NCBI GenBank assembly: GCA_910577035.1
Contig: CAJTKW010000068.1
Location: 1 to 20,866, forward strand
DNA: 20,866 bases
Direction of reading: 5' to 3'
DNA from: an uncultured Acetatifactor sp.
GTDB taxonomy: Bacteria; Bacillota; Clostridia; Lachnospirales; Lachnospiraceae
Shown: positions 20,844 to 20,866 of the stretch, piece after piece
Layout of the letters: each line of letters starts with the position of its first letter
Position numbering within the stretch: the stretch's first letter is position 1
Notes under the pieces: generated by a model
Database searches by the model: none
The model's input: only the letters and a program-made list of their open reading frames with translations
Told to the model about the DNA's origin: nothing
Position numbers and translations under genes: made by a program

Positions 20844-20866
20844 GAGTAAAAGCAACCCCGAAGCAT

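Overview
The window looks like a chromosomal segment from a Gram-positive anaerobe of the Clostridia, most likely the Lachnospiraceae. This is inferred from strong AGGAGG-type ribosome binding sites, a ferredoxin-tailed aldo/keto reductase, an NhaC-type antiporter, several acetyltransferases (GNAT), a DUF3788 protein, and an MBOAT/SGNH surface-acylation pair with a divergent GDC motif. No rRNA, tRNA, CRISPR array, intact transposase or phage gene was seen.

Region 1 (1 to about 5000) reads as patchy accessory DNA. By eye it is more AT-rich than the rest. It opens with a perfect 38-bp inverted repeat at the window edge, then two GNAT acetyltransferases (326-772, 818-1342). Next come a decayed RelB/DinJ antitoxin start (1445-1570), a SAM methyltransferase (1560-2177), and a convergent membrane-anchored XRE regulator (2246-2983) with a likely operator upstream. 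A probable remnant of an Rpn-type nuclease/transposase gene lies just before a third GNAT (3425-4057). The region ends with a degenerate HD-domain protein (4275-4811) behind a good promoter and a 46-codon small ORF.

Region 2 (5047-11619) holds small housekeeping or salvage-type enzymes. They are a P-loop kinase-like protein, two histidine phosphatases, a DUF3788 protein, a ferredoxin-containing aldo/keto reductase, an NhaC-family antiporter, a fourth GNAT and a HAD phosphatase. Several pairs are joined by 4-base overlaps (9718, 10993).

Region 3 (11631-18769) is the most interesting part. It is a run of five same-strand genes for the cell envelope: a membrane-anchored VanX-like M15 peptidase with FnIII-like and cell-wall-binding segments; a membrane-anchored Ig-like/transglutaminase protein with a three-copy 36-bp repeat; an MBOAT O-acyltransferase; a membrane-anchored SGNH-like protein whose nucleophile position is Cys; and a lipoprotein. 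They plausibly form one system that acylates and remodels a surface polymer. A dispersed hairpin repeat occurs inside this run (17057-17109) and again upstream of the GNAT at 10466.

Region 4 (18770-20866) holds a probable methyltransferase C-terminal remnant, an unrecognised 161-residue protein, and a convergent YcaQ-like winged-helix DNA glycosylase. The window ends in a 9-bp inverted repeat that looks like an operator for a gene outside it.
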